A stretch of DNA of 16,880 nt from Pelagibacteraceae bacterium BACL5 MAG-120820-bin39 (GTDB taxonomy: Bacteria; Pseudomonadota; Alphaproteobacteria; Pelagibacterales; Pelagibacteraceae): the NCBI GenBank assembly GCA_001438335.1, contig LIBV01000010.1, forward strand, positions 1 to 16,880. The letters run 5' to 3'. Each line of letters opens with the position of its first letter. Position 1 is the stretch's first letter. The notes beneath the pieces are model-generated. The model saw only the letters and a list, made by a program, of their open reading frames with translations. It did not search any database and was not told the origin of the DNA. Positions 15,383-16,880 of the stretch are shown here, piece by piece. A program made the position numbers and the translations under genes.

Positions 15383-15581
15383 AGTTAAGTCCCCACTTAA
15401 CCTTGTTCCAAATTCTTTCATGAAAATAATAAAAAAAGAGAGGAATTATTGAGCCTAACCCCAGTATTCCAGCCCCTTTAAAGCTACCAGTAAAAATATA
15501 TCCAAATATTACCCAGTAGATAAATATAAAAAGTCTCCATGAAAATGTTTTAGCAACGGATCGTATTTTTTTATCAGCCAT
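15381..15581 (-). CDS. DUF2061 small membrane protein
   Basis: This protein of 66 residues matches the DUF2061 pattern: a short basic N-terminus with Arg-Ser-Val-Ala-Lys-Thr-Phe-Ser-Trp-Arg at 7-16, a first membrane helix at about 17-32, a Gly-Ser/Lys-Gly-Ala turn, and a second helix at about 38-52. It ends with His-Glu-Arg-Ile-Trp at 54-58. The length is normal for the family. It is an inner-membrane protein of unknown function, often found near sulfur-assimilation or other metabolic genes in proteobacteria. No such link is visible here. It converges with malonyl-CoA decarboxylase and is divergent from the HIT gene, with 60 bases between the starts. Confidence 0.82.
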   Translation of the reverse strand: MADKKIRSVAKTFSWRLFIFIYWVIFGYIFTGSFKGAGILGLGSIIPLFFYYFHERIWNKVKWGLN

Positions 15582-15606
15582 AATATAGTTTAGCTTATAA
15601 TAGATT

Positions 15607-15635
15607 TTGCTTATGAAACAGATTTATATTAAAAT
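15607..15635 (+). promoter_or_regulatory. Candidate promoter of the HIT gene
   Basis: TTGCTT (15607-15612), a 17-base spacer and TAAAAT (15630-15635) match sigma-70 boxes at four and five of six positions. Only six bases separate the -10 box from the ATG at 15642, so transcription would begin at about the A of the start codon, giving a leaderless mRNA. There is no Shine-Dalgarno sequence. Confidence 0.45.
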
Positions 15636-15641
15636 TTAAAT

Positions 15642-16040
15642 ATGGCTAATAAAGTAAATAAAAGTTTTCTAAAAGATTCGCATTTAATAACCAATCTAAA
15701 ACTATGCAGCATTCGTTTAATTGATAATGCTAAGTTTCCGTGGATCATTTTAATTCCAAAGCGAAAAAATATTACTGATATTTCAGAACTTAATTCCAAA
15801 GATCAAATGTTATTGATGAAAGAAATTGTTCATTGCAGCAAGCTAATGAAAAAAATATTTAAAACAAAAAAATTAAATGTCGAAAAAATAGGTAATATTG
15901 TTCCACAATTACATATTCATATTATTGCTAGAAGTAAGAATGATAGTTCCTGGCCTTTATCTGTATGGGTTGTAAAAGGTGAGAGTTATTCTGCTGCACA
16001 ATTGGAGAAAATTTTAAAAAAACTAAAAAATTATTTTTAG
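15642..16040 (+). CDS. HIT-domain nucleotide hydrolase/transferase
   Basis: This histidine-triad family protein has 132 residues. The core Gln-Leu-His-Ile-His-Ile-Ile-Ala-Arg lies at 89-97, with His91 and His93. The third histidine of the classic triad is an isoleucine (Ile95). This matches a proteobacterial HIT subgroup whose sequences continue into a Trp-Pro-x-x-Val-Trp tail, visible here at 104-109. HIT proteins hydrolyse nucleoside phosphoramidates or dinucleoside polyphosphates. The N-terminal part (Ile-Arg-Leu-x-Asp and Trp-Ile-Ile-Leu-Ile-Pro at 34-39) fits the nucleotide-binding strand. It is a single gene, divergent from DUF2061 and convergent with the phosphohexomutase gene. The specific substrate is unknown. 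Confidence 0.85.
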   Translation: MANKVNKSFLKDSHLITNLKLCSIRLIDNAKFPWIILIPKRKNITDISELNSKDQMLLMKEIVHCSKLMKKIFKTKKLNVEKIGNIVPQLHIHIIARSKNDSSWPLSVWVVKGESYSAAQLEKILKKLKNYF

Positions 16041-16082
16041 ATTAAATAAAAAGAGGTGACTTCAGTCTCCCTCCATCACCTC
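16041..16082 (-). terminator. Intrinsic terminator on the minus strand, downstream of the phosphohexomutase gene
   Basis: Read leftward, a seven-base stem GAGGTGA / TCACCTC (arms 16076-16082 and 16053-16059, loop 16 bases) is followed directly by a T-tract at 16048-16052. It lies about 90 bases beyond the phosphomannomutase stop codon and immediately next to the HIT stop codon. It is the most GC-rich stem in the intergenic regions. Confidence 0.6.
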
Positions 16083-16143
16083 ACAATCAGATTAGATGAT
16101 TCCCTATTAAAATTTGAACACCTTTTAATTGAATCTTATATTT

Positions 16144-16168
16144 ATGCACTTAAGTGTATGTATTTTTT
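16144..16168 (+). terminator. Candidate intrinsic terminator on the plus strand, downstream of HIT
   Basis: The near-palindrome ATGCACTTAAGTGTAT (16144-16159; exact core CACTTAAGTG at 16147-16156) can fold as a six-base stem, including one G-U pair, with loop TTAA. A T-rich run ending at 16168 follows. It would stop HIT transcripts about 100 bases after the gene, right beside the stop codon of the opposing phosphohexomutase. Confidence 0.45.
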
Positions 16169-16169
16169 C

Positions 16170-16880
16170 TTAGATTTTCTGGTCATATTCGCCAATTTTC
16201 CCAGTTTTTTTAAGTAAATCATCAATAAAATCAAAGATTTTCTTCATTCTTTCCTTAGAAGTTGGACTTTCAGTTACTATTACAAGTGATGGTTTATTTG
16301 ATGATGCTCTAATAAGTCCCCAAGAACCATCCTTAAAAGAAAATCTAATACCATTAACTGTTAGTACTTCGTTAATCTCCTGTTCATCAATTTTAATTTT
16401 ATTATCTTTAATAGCGTTTACTTGTTTAACTAAGTCTTCAACTACTTGATATTTCTCTTCATCTTTACAAAAGGGAGCCATCGTGGGTGTTTGAAAAGTA
16501 TTAGGGAGTTCTTTTATAATTTGGTTCATACTTTTATTTTCATTATCTAGTAAATGGCATATTTGAATTGCTGAATTAATACCATCATCATAACCATATC
16601 CTAAAGGTTGATTAAAAAAGAAATGACCACTTTTTTCAAACCCTGCTAATGCTTTTTCGGTATTAACTTTTCTTTTAATATGTGAATGACCTGTTTTCCA
16701 ATAAATGGTTTTACAGTCATTATCTATTAAAACTTTATCAGTGGCGTATAATCCAGTTGATTTTACATCAACAATAAACTTAGAACCTTTATGAGTTTTT
16801 GATAAATTTCTTGCAATTAATAGTCCAATTTTATCAGAAAATATTTCATCCCCCGTATTATCAATTACACCAACTCTATC
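16170..16880 (-). CDS. Phosphomannomutase/phosphoglucomutase (5' part outside window)
   Basis: This is the C-terminal part, 236 residues, of an alpha-D-phosphohexomutase that interconverts hexose 1- and 6-phosphates for cell-surface sugars. The reading frame is open to the window edge, so the ATG at 16529 is internal, not the start. The fragment begins inside the metal-binding loop (Asp-Arg-Val-Gly-Val). The sugar-binding motif of domain 3 appears as Phe-Glu-Lys-Ser-Gly-His. The phosphate-binding loop of domain 4 appears as Arg-Ala-Ser-Ser-Asn-Lys-Pro, followed by a Thr-Glu-Ser strand. The split between phosphomannomutase and phosphoglucomutase cannot be made; many alphaproteobacterial members (ManB/AlgC type) do both. 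It converges with the HIT gene, with 129 bases between the stops. Confidence 0.9.
   Translation of the reverse strand, partial: DRVGVIDNTGDEIFSDKIGLLIARNLSKTHKGSKFIVDVKSTGLYATDKVLIDNDCKTIYWKTGHSHIKRKVNTEKALAGFEKSGHFFFNQPLGYGYDDGINSAIQICHLLDNENKSMNQIIKELPNTFQTPTMAPFCKDEEKYQVVEDLVKQVNAIKDNKIKIDEQEINEVLTVNGIRFSFKDGSWGLIRASSNKPSLVIVTESPTSKERMKKIFDFIDDLLKKTGKIGEYDQKI

Noticed and set aside
16170..16529. A separate 119-residue gene, or a frameshifted mutase, starting at 16529
   Set aside because: The same frame continues without a stop to the window edge and shows phosphohexomutase motifs throughout, so it is one gene cut by the window.

Overview
The window is strongly AT-rich, with very short intergenic gaps and few Shine-Dalgarno sequences. 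It also carries a betaine-type osmolyte transporter and a DMSP-lyase-family cupin. This combination points to a streamlined marine alphaproteobacterium of the SAR11 (Pelagibacterales) type. The assignment rests on gene content and sequence style, not on a marker gene. I see no tRNA, rRNA, CRISPR array, insertion sequence or integrase. No gene-free stretch exceeds about 130 bases.

Layout. (1) Positions 1-3802 hold a glycine betaine/proline-type ABC importer. The binding protein (partial, 1-434) and a double-length tandem permease (543-2663) are on the minus strand. The ATPase (2762-3802) is divergent on the plus strand. (2) A DMT/EamA permease (3799-4731, minus) meets the ATPase tail to tail. 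(3) A tight plus-strand operon at 4772-9429 encodes an iron-type alcohol dehydrogenase, an amidase-signature hydrolase, a second DMT permease and an enolase-superfamily (MR/MLE) enzyme. (4) A tight minus-strand operon, read 13944 to 9432, encodes an aldehyde dehydrogenase, a VOC-fold protein, a homocysteine S-methyltransferase-like protein, a DMSP-lyase-like cupin and a NylB-type serine hydrolase. (5) Malonyl-CoA decarboxylase (14058-15362, plus) is followed by a DUF2061 membrane protein (minus), a HIT protein (plus) and the 3' part of a phosphomannomutase/phosphoglucomutase gene (minus, cut by the window edge).

How the genes may work together. The importer brings in betaine-like osmolytes (quaternary ammonium or sulfonium). 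The two convergent operons look like an accessory catabolic island of roughly 9 kb between the transporter and housekeeping genes. The cupin keeps the metal and catalytic residues of DMSP lyases. The methyltransferase beside it has a histidine where the family normally has its first zinc cysteine. The alcohol dehydrogenase, aldehyde dehydrogenase and malonyl-CoA decarboxylase could in principle handle a C3 product through 3-hydroxypropionate and malonate semialdehyde, but this is inference. The two amide-type hydrolases and the MR/MLE enzyme point to further unknown substrates. The real pathway cannot be fixed from sequence alone.
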